A stretch of DNA of 64,000 bases, from positions 4,193,001 through 4,257,000 of the forward strand of contig NC_089731.1 of NCBI RefSeq assembly GCF_035083965.1. Direction: 5' to 3'. Origin of the DNA: Branchiostoma lanceolatum (lineage: Eukaryota; Chordata; Leptocardii; Amphioxiformes; Branchiostomatidae). The translations under genes were made by a program, and so were the position numbers. Below are positions 14,501 to 25,185 of the stretch, one piece after another (the stretch's first letter is position 1; every line of letters begins with the position of its first letter). Below the pieces are notes generated by a model. The model was not told the origin of the DNA and searched no databases. It saw nothing but the letters and a program-made list of their open reading frames with translations.

Positions 14501-16642
14501 TAGGTTTGCGGAGAGGAGACTCATGAGCTATAATAGGATTTGGATTCCAGGCTACACAAGCTCTGGGAATAGAGGTCCTATCAGGCCCTGTTAATGAGAG
14601 ATTCAATTGTGTAACACAGTCTAACTCTAGTCACTGCTAATGAGATGAGATAAGAGAAGAAGCAATCCTTACCGATTTCAGAGCTTGCAGCCACCAGAAT
14701 GTTTCCACCCCCATCAATGAACTCTGTCAGAGCGCTGGTGTCCAGGTTGCCTCCGAATTCTGGGGGAAAAACAATCACACACATGTGAAAACTGTTCTAA
14801 AAATGTTCTCAAACTCAATCTTGAAATATCTATTCTCTGGTTTTGCTGTAACCTCTCCAGCCTCCACTAGTATGAATACAAGTAAGCATTTCCATACATT
14901 ACTACTCAGTACGGTACTGCAGAATTGAATCAATTGATGCAACTGCCAACTTAAAACACTGCCCTCCTTTCCCTCTCCCTTGCCATGTTCAAGTCCCCCA
15001 GAAAGAAAAGAATTTCCAGTATTTCACACTGAAGACGAATATCATGCCTGTATCGTACCATACCTGCATATTCTTCTTCACATGATCTTACCAAGTTGAT
15101 CGAATATTATTATTAGGTAAAAAAACAAACCTAAGTGTAACAAACAAGACACACCTGTATCTTAGAATTTAGTTATATGTTATAACTATAAGAAACAAGC
15201 AAAAAACAATTCGAACCTTCCACTGATGGAGCGAAGATGATGAGGTGTTCGAAGAGGAACTCTCCGTACTTGATGAGAGCGAGGCTGGAGTCGTCGGCGG
15301 TCTTGAAGGTCAGGTCAAAGCCTCGGTCTGAAATCAAGGAATTTCAAAGTTATGCAGTTGTGAACCAATCGTCATGCTAGGGTATGCCTAAACACCTCAC
15401 CCGACCTCATCCGACCTCACCCGACCTCATCCGAGTCTAAAATGCAGTGTACACGGGGCATGGACACTATTTGACGTTCTGGATACGTTAAATATACAAT
15501 TATGAATGCAAAACCAGCAGAAAACTGTAAGTATTTACCCGTTTTTATAAGTTACTCCGCTCTAACGGGTGCCGCGAAACCCCCATATGGTGCGTATTTC
15601 GGTTGAAAACAATGGCGAAACCCCGCGGAAAATAGATCAACTTGGACTCGAAAAATCTTGTTTCTGACAAAAGTCTGATTCCTCTGAAGCACTGTAGAAG
15701 ATTGGTGAACTTGTCACGATACCGGAGACACATTTATATGCTTGATCTGACCTATTTTGACTGCACTGTTGACTTTTTCCGTGACCATGATACTCAAAAC
15801 GGCACATATCACCCTTCTATCTTGGAAACGAGCGGAGTAACTTACAAAAACTGGCAAATACTTGGAGTTTGCTGCTTGTTTTGCATTTATAATTGCATAT
15901 TTAAGGTATCCAGAACGTCAAATAATGTCCCTGCCCCATGTACACTGCATTTTAGACTCGGATGAGGTCGGGGTGAGGTCGGGTGAGGTGTTTAGGCATA
16001 CCGGTCATGCTACCACATTGGTTGCTCAAAAATACTAAGATTGATGTCACTGTAGCTCAATTGGTAGCAGCCTCACAGTTGAAATCCGGGGAAGGGCATC
16101 CTGGTTGGAGCTGCATTCGTTTTACGGAAGGGACGTAAAATGGGGATGCCGTGATGCATGTTAAAACTAAGGCACCACAACAGCCTCATTACTCAAGTGG
16201 GTACCTACATGTACTCGGGTACAGATGAATAAATTATGATTGCCCCCCTATCTTTCGTTTCCTGGACCCACACAGGCCAGCTCCTCGGCTCTAGGGCCAA
16301 CATGCCCCCGAGGAAATTTCATCTTAGCCCCATGAGAAAGACCCCGAGCAATGCAAACTTTTCTTGGGGACATGTTGGCCCTCGAGCCGAGGAGCCGGCA
16401 GGAGTAGGCTCTGGAAACGCTAGGTGTGCGCATACGTGGTGCCCCTCCCCACATGGTGAACATGAACACACGCCTCCAGGTGGCACATTACACCATCTTC
16501 ACTCCTTCTTACCTGCCAGAGACTTGAAGAACACGGAGTGGGACTCCTTGATGGCGAGGTTGTCCAGCAGGACGAGCGTCCGGCCGCCCGCATGGACGCC
16601 GACAAGAGCCGCCAACAGAACGATCAGCACACGGGAAGCCAT
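8584..16642 (-). CDS. DDOST: Oligosaccharyltransferase 48 kDa subunit (OST48), complete, 11 exons
   Basis: DDOST is a non-catalytic subunit of the ER oligosaccharyltransferase complex that N-glycosylates nascent proteins. Exons: 16642-16513, 15327-15217, 14759-14673, 14081-13978, 13570-13476, 13265-13172, 12456-12308, 11607-11460, 10670-10550, 9181-9075 and 8739-8584. They sum to 1302 nt (433 residues) with continuous frame and GT/AG introns. Residues 1-18 form a signal peptide ([18 protein letters not shown]). The lumenal domain has [19 protein letters not shown] and [19 protein letters not shown], both family hallmarks. One C-terminal transmembrane helix (about 402-422) precedes a short basic tail ending [11 protein letters not shown]. 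Several transposons sit in its introns, one abutting the exon 9 donor. It is divergent from the TTC17-like gene, with which it shares an upstream region. Confidence 0.96.
10120..10539 (+). mobile_element. tRNA-derived SINE abutting the DDOST exon 9 donor
   Basis: A tRNA-like head (TGGCGCAAGTGTAGAGCG as A box, a degenerate B box about 40 bp later) leads into a body and an A-rich tail (caaaataaacaaataa). AACTCCTG flanks both ends (10112-10119, 10540-10547). The right copy overlaps the donor of DDOST exon 9 (exon edge 10550). Confidence 0.8.
11950..12235 (+). mobile_element. Diverged SINE copy, DDOST intron 7
   Basis: Shares the body motifs of the 10120 element and of the 41780 copy: a 'gggaaa.cactt.acac.a.tttcctcacttcacccag' order of blocks, 'tgagta', and a 3' end 'ggttatagcactacctttacc'. 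Ends are not sharply defined. Confidence 0.55.
12462..12760 (+). repeat. Tandem pair of about 142-bp units, DDOST intron 6
   Basis: Two copies share gaataccgtaaat.gatc.gttttcac, gtactaaagtact and gcattgtcatgaatttagaaaggtcatcgcaaa, one starting near 12470 and one near 12618. No coding content. Confidence 0.75.
14438..14552. mobile_element. Small inverted-repeat element, DDOST intron 3
   Basis: Ends GCCTGGAATCCAAACC and its inverse lie at 14438 and 14552, with repeated inner GAGCTATAATAGG motifs. A diverged relative occurs at about 29239-29322 (RBM42 intron 4), with GCATCCAAACCT and AGGTTTGGATATACC ends. Confidence 0.65.
15380..16003. mobile_element. Long-TIR DNA transposon (MULE-like), 624 bp, DDOST intron 1
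   Basis: Inverted arms 15380-15562 and 15830-16003 (about 180 bp, roughly 90% alike by eye) begin GGGTATGCC or CGGTATGCC. A perfect 9-bp duplication GTCATGCTA flanks it (15371-15379, 16004-16012). Nine-bp duplications and long arms suit Mutator-like elements. Near its end one arm carries an extra GACCTCATCC unit. No transposase is present. Confidence 0.88.
16047..16235 (+). mobile_element. tRNA-like SINE next to the MULE-like element
   Basis: Starts with a tRNA-like block (TAGCTCAATTGGTAGCAGC, then a degenerate B box GAAATCCGGGG) and ends AT-rich (gatgaataaattatgatt). I found no convincing target duplication. Confidence 0.55.
16276..16399. mobile_element. Inverted-repeat element, DDOST intron 1
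   Basis: GCTCCTCGGCTCTAGGGCC near 16280 and its inverse near 16378-16395 form arms of about 45 bp round a short centre. No clear target duplication was found. Confidence 0.6.
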
Positions 16643-17083
16643 GTTGGAGCGAGAAGAACAAGACACAGTTACGCGGAATGATACATCAAAAATCATTCCT
16701 TTCTGACGAAAAAATGAATCATTAGAATTATTCATAAAGTCTAAAATGTGCTGTAAATCTAATTTTGTGGGATGTTTTTGGTGTAATTTGTTGGTGTGCG
16801 TGTCTAAAGAAAGGCGAAATGTGTGAACTATTTTTCTCCAAGCGTCGATATACGCCCAGCTGGAGCCGCATCACAGCGTGTGCAACGTGGCTGAGTGTCA
16901 AAGGTTATCATTAGTAATGTCAAAGGTCATCATCAAATAAGTTAATAAGTTAGTGATGACGTCAGGACCAGCATGCGTCGCGGTGGTTGGAGGAGGTCAT
17001 CCTTTGACATCTGGGCAAATATTTAGTGTTCGGCAGATTTGACGGGATTTTCCTTGTTTTCTCGATGGTTTAAGGAGGCGGCC
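16643..17083. promoter_or_regulatory. Divergent promoter region DDOST / TTC17-like, with a CRE palindrome
   Basis: The two start codons are 441 bp apart and diverge. A perfect TGACGTCA (CREB/ATF site) lies at 16957-16964. No TATA box is convincing. A shared bidirectional promoter is inferred from spacing; the CRE is seen directly. Confidence 0.65.
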
Positions 17084-20000
17084 ATGGCGGGAGACCTTCC
17101 TAGTATATCGTACATGGCGCTGTACATCGTCTCGGCCAGCGTCGTCACGGACTCGCGCTCGGCCACGCACTGGCGGCTGGACCAAGAGCGGGGGCTGGTC
17201 CGGCCGGCCGGGGAAGACGTCTCCGACCTGCTGGTAGGGGAGGGCGAGGCGGTGGACCCTCTTCTCGGGATCTTAACTAGAAATACTCAAAACCCCTGGG
17301 AGGACTCGAGACCGGGAGCGATAGACGGAGCCTGTAGTACATGTGGGAAGTTGGGATCTGGCAGAATTAGTGGACAAGAAAGGTGAGATTTGCCCGTTTT
17401 GTGTTGTCCAGATAACGGTACTACAGTAGAGGGTATCAGCTGTCAGTTGTTGTTTACATTTCTGCACCTGTCAAATGGGAGACACACAACCTCGTGTGGA
17501 TTAGCGTTAGGATCTGTAGAACGCCTTCTAAGGTAAGATGACTAGCTGGAGATGAGAAGTCACCACTTGATAGATTCCCAAGGGTCTGGAATATACACAA
17601 GGAAGGGTGAATCTACTGCATTACACTACAGCATGCTTTAATGAGTAAACATCGCAGACTGCTATAGTTTGGTGTAAAATAATGTACATTTATATGATTT
17701 ATAACATATTGACAATCTCATCTTTCTATAAGACCACCTTGCCACCAAATCTTGCCACTATCATACTGTCTTGCCCACCTGTAGATCTGCTTGGAGATAA
17801 CTTGCCATCTACCCATATATATATATTATAGTGAATAGTTTCGCCAACATCAAATAAGAAATTAGTCATTAGAAAGGTAATGGTTAAGGTAGTTTGTTTG
17901 AGGCCGAAGGAGCAGTTGGTTGTTTGCCACTGTGTCTTGGCCACGGTATTGGAAGCCAGAGCCTGTGCATCCCTCTCCTTCCACTGCCTTTTACCTCGGA
18001 GGCTCCCAACGGAAATACCCATTTTTACACCTGGGTACCTGTTATGTATGTCATTTAAACTACCTTTCCCAAGGACACAACCTCAGTGTCAAGGGATTCT
18101 AACCAAGGGGTTCTGGGTTCTAGGCCATAGCCAAACACCCTTACGCTAACACCACACCATGCCACATGTACTAGGAGGGCTAGAAAAGCTTGGATACAAC
18201 AGAACAGACCAATAAGAATCCATGTAGACTTGCCATACTCCTTGAGTGGCTGTCAACACATTTACTTACATATAATAGTGACCCGGGCGTCTTGAAAAGA
18301 CGCATAAGGGTGGCGCCCATCTCCATTTCTATAGCCCTTGGGCCACACACATTTGTGCAAGTCACTACAGCAGGGGGCTGGTCTGCTGGTAGTGATGTGT
18401 GTTTAACTTCCACACTCTTTCCCAAATGCTGAGTGCTGAGCAGAGAAAGCAGTATGTACCATTTTTAAAGTCTTTGCTATGACCCGGCCGGGGTTCAAAC
18501 TCACGACCTACCGTGTGCAAGGCGAGCACTTTACCAACTTGGCCATTGCACCGGTTACCTACTTACATATAATACATGACATTATTTCCTTAGATCGTTA
18601 AAACTTGAGTCAGAAACGACGCTGCTGACCTGCGGGGAGGCGGTGAACGCGACGCAGTACGACCACCTGGACGGCATCGCGCAGCGCCACAAACACAAGT
18701 CGCACCCCGAACCAGAGGTCGCCATGATCTTCAAGAAAACGGAAGGGGATGAGATCGACATGAATGCTCTGGAACAAAATCTCAGGATGACTCTCGATGA
18801 GGTGAGATTCCATTTTCTTGGACAAATCAAGCGTTTGAATTGTTCGTCTTCCTAGATGTCTATTGAAGAATTGAAGGTTGCACAAGGACCACCCAGGTTT
18901 GCATCAAGTATCAATGATACAATGCTAAACATCTAAGATTTTCACGGATCAAATTTTCAACGACCACTGTCGCCTTCTTCAGGATCAATAATGACCAATC
19001 ACTGCCGAACATAAATTCGCAAAGTTACAAAATCATTATTAGAGTTATTGATCCTGAAGAAGGCCACAGTAGTCGTTGAAAATTTGATCTGTGAATACCT
19101 TAGTATTAGAATAATGTTTAGTATTGTATCATGATTAGTACCAACACAGATTTCCTTACGTGACTCAGGATGACTCTGGATGAGGTGAGATTCCATTTTC
19201 TTGAATATTTTAAGTGTTTGAATTGAAGTAAATTTGTTTGCCTCTTTTTAAATGGCAACAAAGTTACGTTGTATGCCAAGCCACCTGTATTGAAGAATTC
19301 AAGGTTGCACAATGAGCAACACAGGTTGGCATCAAGTATAAAGCAGAAATTAGGGTATCCAACAGTTTATGCAGCATGAACGCTCTGGAACAAAATCTCA
19401 TGATGACTCTGGATGAGGTGAGATTCCATTTTCTTGGACATGTTCAGTGTTTGAATTGAAGTAAAATTTGTTCATATTCCTAAATAGCAACCAATTTGTA
19501 TGCCAAGCTTTTGAAAAATTGAAGTTGCACAATGAGCAACTCAAGTGTGCATCAATACAAGTATCCAGGGCTCGATCTTAACTATGTCCCGATGTCCCGG
19601 GGCCACTAAAATTTAGGCCGGGACAACTGAAAAATCTATTTGGGACACTTTTGGGACAATAGGAAAATAATCAACTAATCAACATCAGAATGTCCTATCT
19701 CCCCGCGGTAGACCGGATCCGGACCGCAAGCGACCAAAACGTAATCTAAGACGACCACGTCATTTTCAAATGTGTGGCGACGTCAGTTTTTAATGGTAAG
19801 TTGCGGGAAATCACGGTAAATCGGCCTCTTTTGCAGCGATGAAATCCAAGATGGCGCCAGTGGTCATAGGTCATTGGGATAGTCTACTGCAATGTGGGTG
19901 GAACTATTGCGTGTGGTGTGATTTTACTCTACATTCAATCCTTGATTCAATAGTACAAAATTTAAACTTATTTCGTCAAAAACATTCTTTACATAAAGAA

Positions 20001-22861
20001 AATATATACATAAAGAAAACTTGCCTTGATAACATTTTGTTTTGAAGATAATACGTGGATGTTTTTTTTTTTTTAACTGCTCACCCATGCCTCTACTCTA
20101 GTGAAGTATGCTAACTAAATAAACAATGCGTTTCTACATGTACAGGCACGCTAGAGGCTATATTTCTGTATTTCTCTGCAAATTTCTGGCGTTTGGGCGG
20201 GTTTGGGAGTTTAAAACTCACACCAGGAGAAAAACTTAACCATACACGATCTTTTCATGGGTAACAATGCCATAATGATCCGGTGATTTTTCTGCGGCGT
20301 CGCCGATTTTGTGAAAGAAGGTTCCCGCTTGTGGCGACCATGTGCCCGGTAAGAATTTTCGCCAACACTCGCCAGTAAACTTATTTTCTGACCTACTCAC
20401 GGTGTAAACAGATGCAGTTGGTGTTGTTTACATGAAAATTGTATTTTAAAACGTCAGTAGGGTGTCGGATACTCAACCCAAAACATCGATCCTTTGTTTT
20501 TAACGTTAGCGTTGTAGCGAAATGACCCATTGTTATGCGGTATCGACTCCATTCACAAGTTTTTACAGACAATGCCGATGGTAAAAGTGACGCCGCTCGC
20601 CACAAAAATAAGCGAATTTTCATGAATTTTTGCAAAATAATCCAGGAAAATAGGGAAGAAATATCGTAAATGTGGAATCCGAAAGCGGTATAATGGAGAC
20701 GAGCTTTGCTGTTGAACGATTAAGTGCATCTTGTTTAGCATTCTTGTTAATAAATTTATGACGTTGAAATCGGTGCCTCTGTCTTGACTAATGTCAATCT
20801 CTATTTGTAAGAAGACCACGTGTCCAAGACGCCAGAATTCTATCGGTCCCCTGGGTGGTCTTCTTAGACACGTTTGACTGTACTAGACTAGTGTACTATC
20901 TATTGTTGTTACACTGTGTACCAAAGACAGAGACAATCTGAAGAATATTTCATTCTTTTCTTCCCACCTGCCACTGATAAAGTACAAGTGGTCCCTGTAA
21001 ATGTACTAGACTAGTGTCACTCAGTGACTCACTATGTACTGTTTATTTTCAGAAAAAGATTATGTTCTTAAAATGACTTTTTGAAGTTCCCACTTGTTAC
21101 ATGATAAGGCACTGCAGCAAGTGGTCTACCTGTAAATGTGCAGTGGACGTTGCACTACTATCCATAAGATATAATGTAATAAATCTGTTGTTGTCTAATA
21201 AAAAATAAACAAGATAAGTTTGAATCTGAGTTGATTATTTCAATGGACAATAAGCTTACACAGCAATACTGTACTCTTACTGAGCTTTACAGTTGTTGTA
21301 ATACATAATTTCTGAAAATAGGGTTGGGACAGTCCATCCTCACTTCGGGACAGTTGAAATTTATTTTTGGGACAATGCTGGGACAGTAGGGAAAAAAGTT
21401 AATTTTGAGGCCTGAGTATCAAACAGAAATTAGGGTTTCCAACAATTTTACCACATGTCTTGATGTCTGTCTTTTCCAAATAACATAAACATCATGCATT
21501 TATGACAAGTGACTACAAACATTTGAATGCATATGCCATAAAAATTCTTACATGCTATGCAAAGTTGACATTTTGCATCCTTCTTAAAGTTATTCTATCC
21601 ATATTCTGCAGAATCCCAAGTCGATAGCTGTTTACAACCAGATAGGAAACTTCTTCCGAATACGCGGGAACACGTTCTCGGCAATAGAGTGCTTCCGGAA
21701 AGCGTTGTCCCTGTCGCCTAGCAACCCGGACATCCTTCTGAACCTGGCGCGAGTGTTGTTTAACCTGCAGTATCTGGACGACGCCATCCACCTGACCAGA
21801 CGATCGCTGGAGCTGCAGCCGCCAGGACAGAACTGCTGGCTGCATCACTTTACACTAGGTGAATATTCACATGTCACCTGTTCCATATATGCATAGTCAA
21901 GGCTCTCTGTCCTCCTTTGTATTCTCTTTGTCAATTTGTGTTGCCGCATACTTTGGCCATCAATAAATTTGAAGCACCACTTGAAAGTTCATCTGTGTTG
22001 GTAGAAGTCATTTTGGATCAAAGTTAAACTGTAATTTCAAACCCTAAAAATAGACTTATACCCAAATTACTTAGAAGCAATTGCTCGTTCCTTGACAAAG
22101 AGTTGATCAGTTGAAAATTTGCGTAAGTCCAATTTTTTGTGTTGGAAATTGCAGTTCAACTTTGATCCAGAACTTAAAAGAAGCTATAGATCGATTGTGG
22201 TGATATTCGGTTTGTGGATAGGTCTTGGGAAGACAAAGGTCAAGGTCGATTGTGGACCTTCTAAGTTCTAGCAGATTCCCTTGGTACTGCATTGGAACTT
22301 CCCATGTTTGTATCTTCTGTTCTGGACATGTGCATCATTATTCAGTCTAACAATCTGTGTGCCTTCTGCAGGTGAAATACTAAAAGCGTATGGGAACTAC
22401 CACGAGGCCAGTATCCACTTCAGACATGCCCTGGACTTAAATCCCTCCTTCCTACCTGCCAGGGCTCATCTACAGGTAAGACTACACTAATACAAGCCTT
22501 AAACAAGTTGGCCAGAGATCATCAATGATTTGATGTTGGGTGGCAAGGTATTCCATAGATTGATGGCTCGGTAGAGAAAGGTTCTGGCTTCTAGAACTGT
22601 ACTACATCTCATCCAATTCTCTTATTTATTCCCTTGCTGTTCCCATAGTCGCTGGCCAACCCCCAGACCTCCTCAGCAACAGTATACACTGCAGTCATCA
22701 TCAGCTGTCTGATCGTGGGGGTGCTGATCTGTTTATGGCACAGCCTGGACATCTGTCATCACACATGTGGCAGCCCTGCCAGAAAGACCCTCCGAACAGT
22801 GGACTGGGACCGCAGTCGAATCTCCATACCGTCCCGCGTCATCCGCTTCAAAAAAGTCTGA
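17084..22861 (+). CDS. Short TTC17-related TPR membrane protein, 5 exons
   Basis: Exons 17084-17382, 18594-18801, 21612-21858, 22372-22475 and 22649-22861 join in frame to 356 residues. The start (MAGDLPSISY) lies in a strong Kozak context (gccATGG). Residues about 28-30 read THW, as near the N-terminus of TTC17. Exon 2 encodes a segment with DHLDGIAQRH, resembling the region of TTC17 just before its C-terminal TPRs. Exons 3-4 encode about three TPR-like helical hairpins (for example RGNTFSAIECFRKALSLSP and YGNYHEASIHFRHALDLNP). Exon 5 adds a transmembrane helix (about 295-317, VYTAVIISCLIVGVLICLW) and a basic tail. Human TTC17 is about 1141 residues, so this is either a short relative or a family of its own. 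The TPR and helix are seen; the TTC17 link is from remembered similarity. Substrate and function are unknown. Confidence 0.82.
17877..18165 (-). mobile_element. SINE copy, reverse orientation, TTC17-like intron 1
   Basis: Read on the minus strand it carries tRNA-like sequence (ggttctgggttctaggcc is the plus-strand view of the head) and the shared body ending gcctcaaacaaactaccttaacc. It lies inside the first intron. Confidence 0.55.
18278..18559 (-). mobile_element. tRNA-derived SINE with 15-bp target duplication
   Basis: On the minus strand the head reads TGGCCAAGTTGG (A box) and GAGTTTGAACCCC (B box). TACTTACATATAATA flanks both sides exactly (18263-18277, 18560-18574). It lies about 34 bp upstream of exon 2 of the TTC17-like gene. 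Confidence 0.9.
18765..19560 (+). repeat. Tandem duplication of the 3' end of TTC17-like exon 2 with its splice donor
   Basis: The exon-2 end (atgactctcgatgag, donor gtgag, then attccattttctt) recurs at about 19165-19200 and 19385-19440 with its following intron (gaagaattgaaggttgcac blocks). Three copies of a donor site thus lie in tandem. The two extra copies lack a complete exon. Confidence 0.8.
19566..21414. mobile_element. Non-autonomous hAT-like element, 1849 bp, in a duplicated intron unit
   Basis: Ends CAGGGCTCGATCTTAACT and, inverted, CAGGCCTCAAAATTAACT, with sub-terminal GGGACA-rich repeats at both ends. AGTATC flanks both sides (19560-19565, 21415-21420). It splits the third tandem unit. 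The earlier unit near 19330 shows the uninterrupted site. No transposase frame was seen. Confidence 0.75.
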
Positions 22862-23645
22862 CTGACAAAAAAAGGAACTTCCCATATTTAAAAAGCCATA
22901 TTCTTGACCAATGTGAGGATACCAGCGAAAGGATTTGGTACCCAAACCAGACATTGTTGTTGATTCTACGTTCGAAAAACCGGTACCTTCAACTGAAAAC
23001 GATGAACGAAACTCCTTTTTTCACGATGTGTAAATGCATGGAACTTCGTATTAAAAAAAGTGGTGAAATGTAATTGTTATTCAACAGTGAGTTCACAAGT
23101 GTTGTTCGAGATTAGCCAACCTATCTTAGACAAGATAGGCAAATGTTTTGTTTTGTATAACAAAGGTATTTCTGAATGGCTACTTGTAGTTGTTCATAGG
23201 ACATTTGACTATTGCAGTGGAAAATGGCAGGCATGTTATAAATGTTGAGGAAAGCAGGTTAAAAAAAACTGATCTGAAGACTGCAGTACACTTTATTGCC
23301 AGTAGAGGTCTCTGTTTTGCATGTGTAAGTCAAACAACACATGATCAATATGTGAAACATAAGTCACCTTCTCATCTACATCTGTATTCGTCATACAATT
23401 GTGCCAGTATTTCTTTCTTTACAAATTTGTTGCAAACTTTTTACCCACTGAAATATACATGTAAGCTCACCACACGGTGACAAACCTAGGGTCTAGCTCA
23501 TCCTTATCTGTTGGTAGCCCATGCTTTTTTCAAATTTTAACAGTTTTATGATTTGAAAAGAAAAAAAAATATTGTTGTGTTGTGAGGAAGGAAGATGTTT
23601 GTTCAGAGAGCATGAAAACTTATTTAATGGTTTAGAAAAAAAGGA

Positions 23646-23651
23646 AATAAA
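23646..23651 (+). terminator. Candidate poly(A) signal for the TTC17-like gene
   Basis: AATAAA lies about 785 nt after the stop at 22861. The stretch between has no other canonical signal that I saw, so it would be a 3'UTR of about 0.8 kb. Confidence 0.5.
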
Positions 23652-23759
23652 AGTACTGTTGTTGGTTCATTGTATCAGCTGATTCATTACTTTCTAAGGG
23701 TGTTGATATAAGTATAGCATAGTCAAATATTACAATATTCTTTTCAAATAATCATAGGT

Positions 23760-24310
23760 CTTAAACACAACCACTCACATCTGCCCCTGGTACTGAACAC
23801 CATTCACTTGAACACATCTGTCCCAGGTGCTGAACACCATGGCCATCCACACCTATCTATCTGGTGCTGAACACCATCCACTCAAACACAGCTGTCCTTG
23901 GTGCTGAACACCATTCACATACAGCTAACACACCTGTCCCTGGTGCTGAACACCATCCACTTGAACACATCTGTCCCAGGTTCTGAACACCATGGCCATA
24001 CACACCTATCTCTCCGGTGCTGAACACCATCCACTCAAACACATCTGTCCCTGGTGCTCAACACCATCCACATACAGCTAATAGACCTGTCCCTGGTGCT
24101 GAACACCATCCACCCAAACACATCTGTCCTTGGCACTGAACACCATATACAAACACACCTGTCCTTGGTTCTGAACACCATCCACTCAAACACACATGTC
24201 CTTGGTGCTGAGCAGCATCCACACACAATGCCTTCCTTCCATCCACAAACGCACATGTCTCTGGTGCTTACCATCATTTGTTTTAAGCAAACATACCTGT
24301 CCCTTATCCT
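23760..24310 (+). repeat. Minisatellite with 'gtgctgaacaccatccac' core
   Basis: Ten or more irregular units of about 30-60 bp, each with a version of CTGTCCCTGGTGCTGAACACCAT. It lies between the TTC17-like and RBM42 3' ends. Unit spacing varies, and no spacer/repeat order as in CRISPR is present. Confidence 0.85.
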
Positions 24311-25034
24311 ACTAATATAACTTGACAACACATTACAACATGCCGTTCAAATAGTTTTAATGTTTCAGCTCTTTCAACAAAAAGTATGTACATTGAAAAT
24401 GCTTCTTACAACAATACTATAGCCATTTACCAGAGTTCTGCATATCCTTTTTTACCCCTACATTTGCTGTGTTAACATCATTATCTCTACATGTCCCTTT
24501 TTTTACCCAAGTGTCCATAAGGAGACCCATAAGTTTAAGTGTGCATATTGGACAGATTATTTTTTGGTCACAGACAGGGGCAAGAATATTAGATTTAATC
24601 TACCTTCCATCCCTCCTTTCCTGAAAAAAAGGTGTCTAGGAAAAAAACATTGAAAATATGTAACAGAGGTATCATTCCTAAATACCTAACCACATACAAG
24701 TACTGTAAATTCACCTATGTTTGTGGGCCTTAAATTTCACAGCATGATAAACAGTTTGCTGTCTATTTGACTACCAAAATCAAAGCAATAATATTGACGC
24801 ATACAACTGAATTCCTATAAAAATGTATGTATGCTCTCCCAGATACAAGTTTGACATTTAGATGTTATGTGGCCTGCATTTTTTTCTTGCCACTTTTTAA
24901 TTTTCATTCCTCTCCATAAAACAATAAGGTTCATATTGTGGCCTACACTTCAGGACATTCATGACACATTGACAAAAATGTGGTCTTTGTTGACCATGAT
25001 ATTCGTACATACATAGCAGATTTCATGATAACAC

Positions 25035-25040
25035 TTTATT
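25035..25040 (-). terminator. Poly(A) signal AATAAA for RBM42
   Basis: TTTATT on the plus strand reads AATAAA on the minus strand about 145 nt beyond the RBM42 stop, a typical short 3'UTR distance. Confidence 0.6.
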
Positions 25041-25185
25041 TACTACATGAAAAATAGAAATTAATAATGGTAAGAAAGGTTTGGATTTGCCAAAAGTATT
25101 TGTTTGACCTTGGTCAAAGGGTCAAAAACAAGATGGTTGACACAATAACAAACACAAGAGACCTACATGTACATGTATAAATAAA

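Larger units (their letters stand above)
22862..25034. other. Tail-to-tail region TTC17-like / RBM42
   Basis: Contains the TTC17-like 3'UTR to about 23665, the minisatellite at 23760-24310, and AT-rich sequence to the RBM42 poly(A) signal. No gene is supported. Confidence 0.6.

Noticed and set aside
15642-15965. 107-codon frame inside the MULE-like element
   Set aside because: It runs into the terminal inverted repeat, has no transposase motif and no splice support.
17039-17083. Upstream TTG extension of the TTC17-like first exon
   Set aside because: TTG initiation is unlikely in animals, and the ATG at 17084 has a strong Kozak context.
18484-18556. Possible tRNA gene on the minus strand
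   Set aside because: It has A- and B-box-like sequence but lies at the head of a SINE with target duplications and does not fold as a good cloverleaf by eye.
23760-24310. CRISPR-like array
   Set aside because: Units are irregular and degenerate without unique spacers, in an animal genome. It is a minisatellite.
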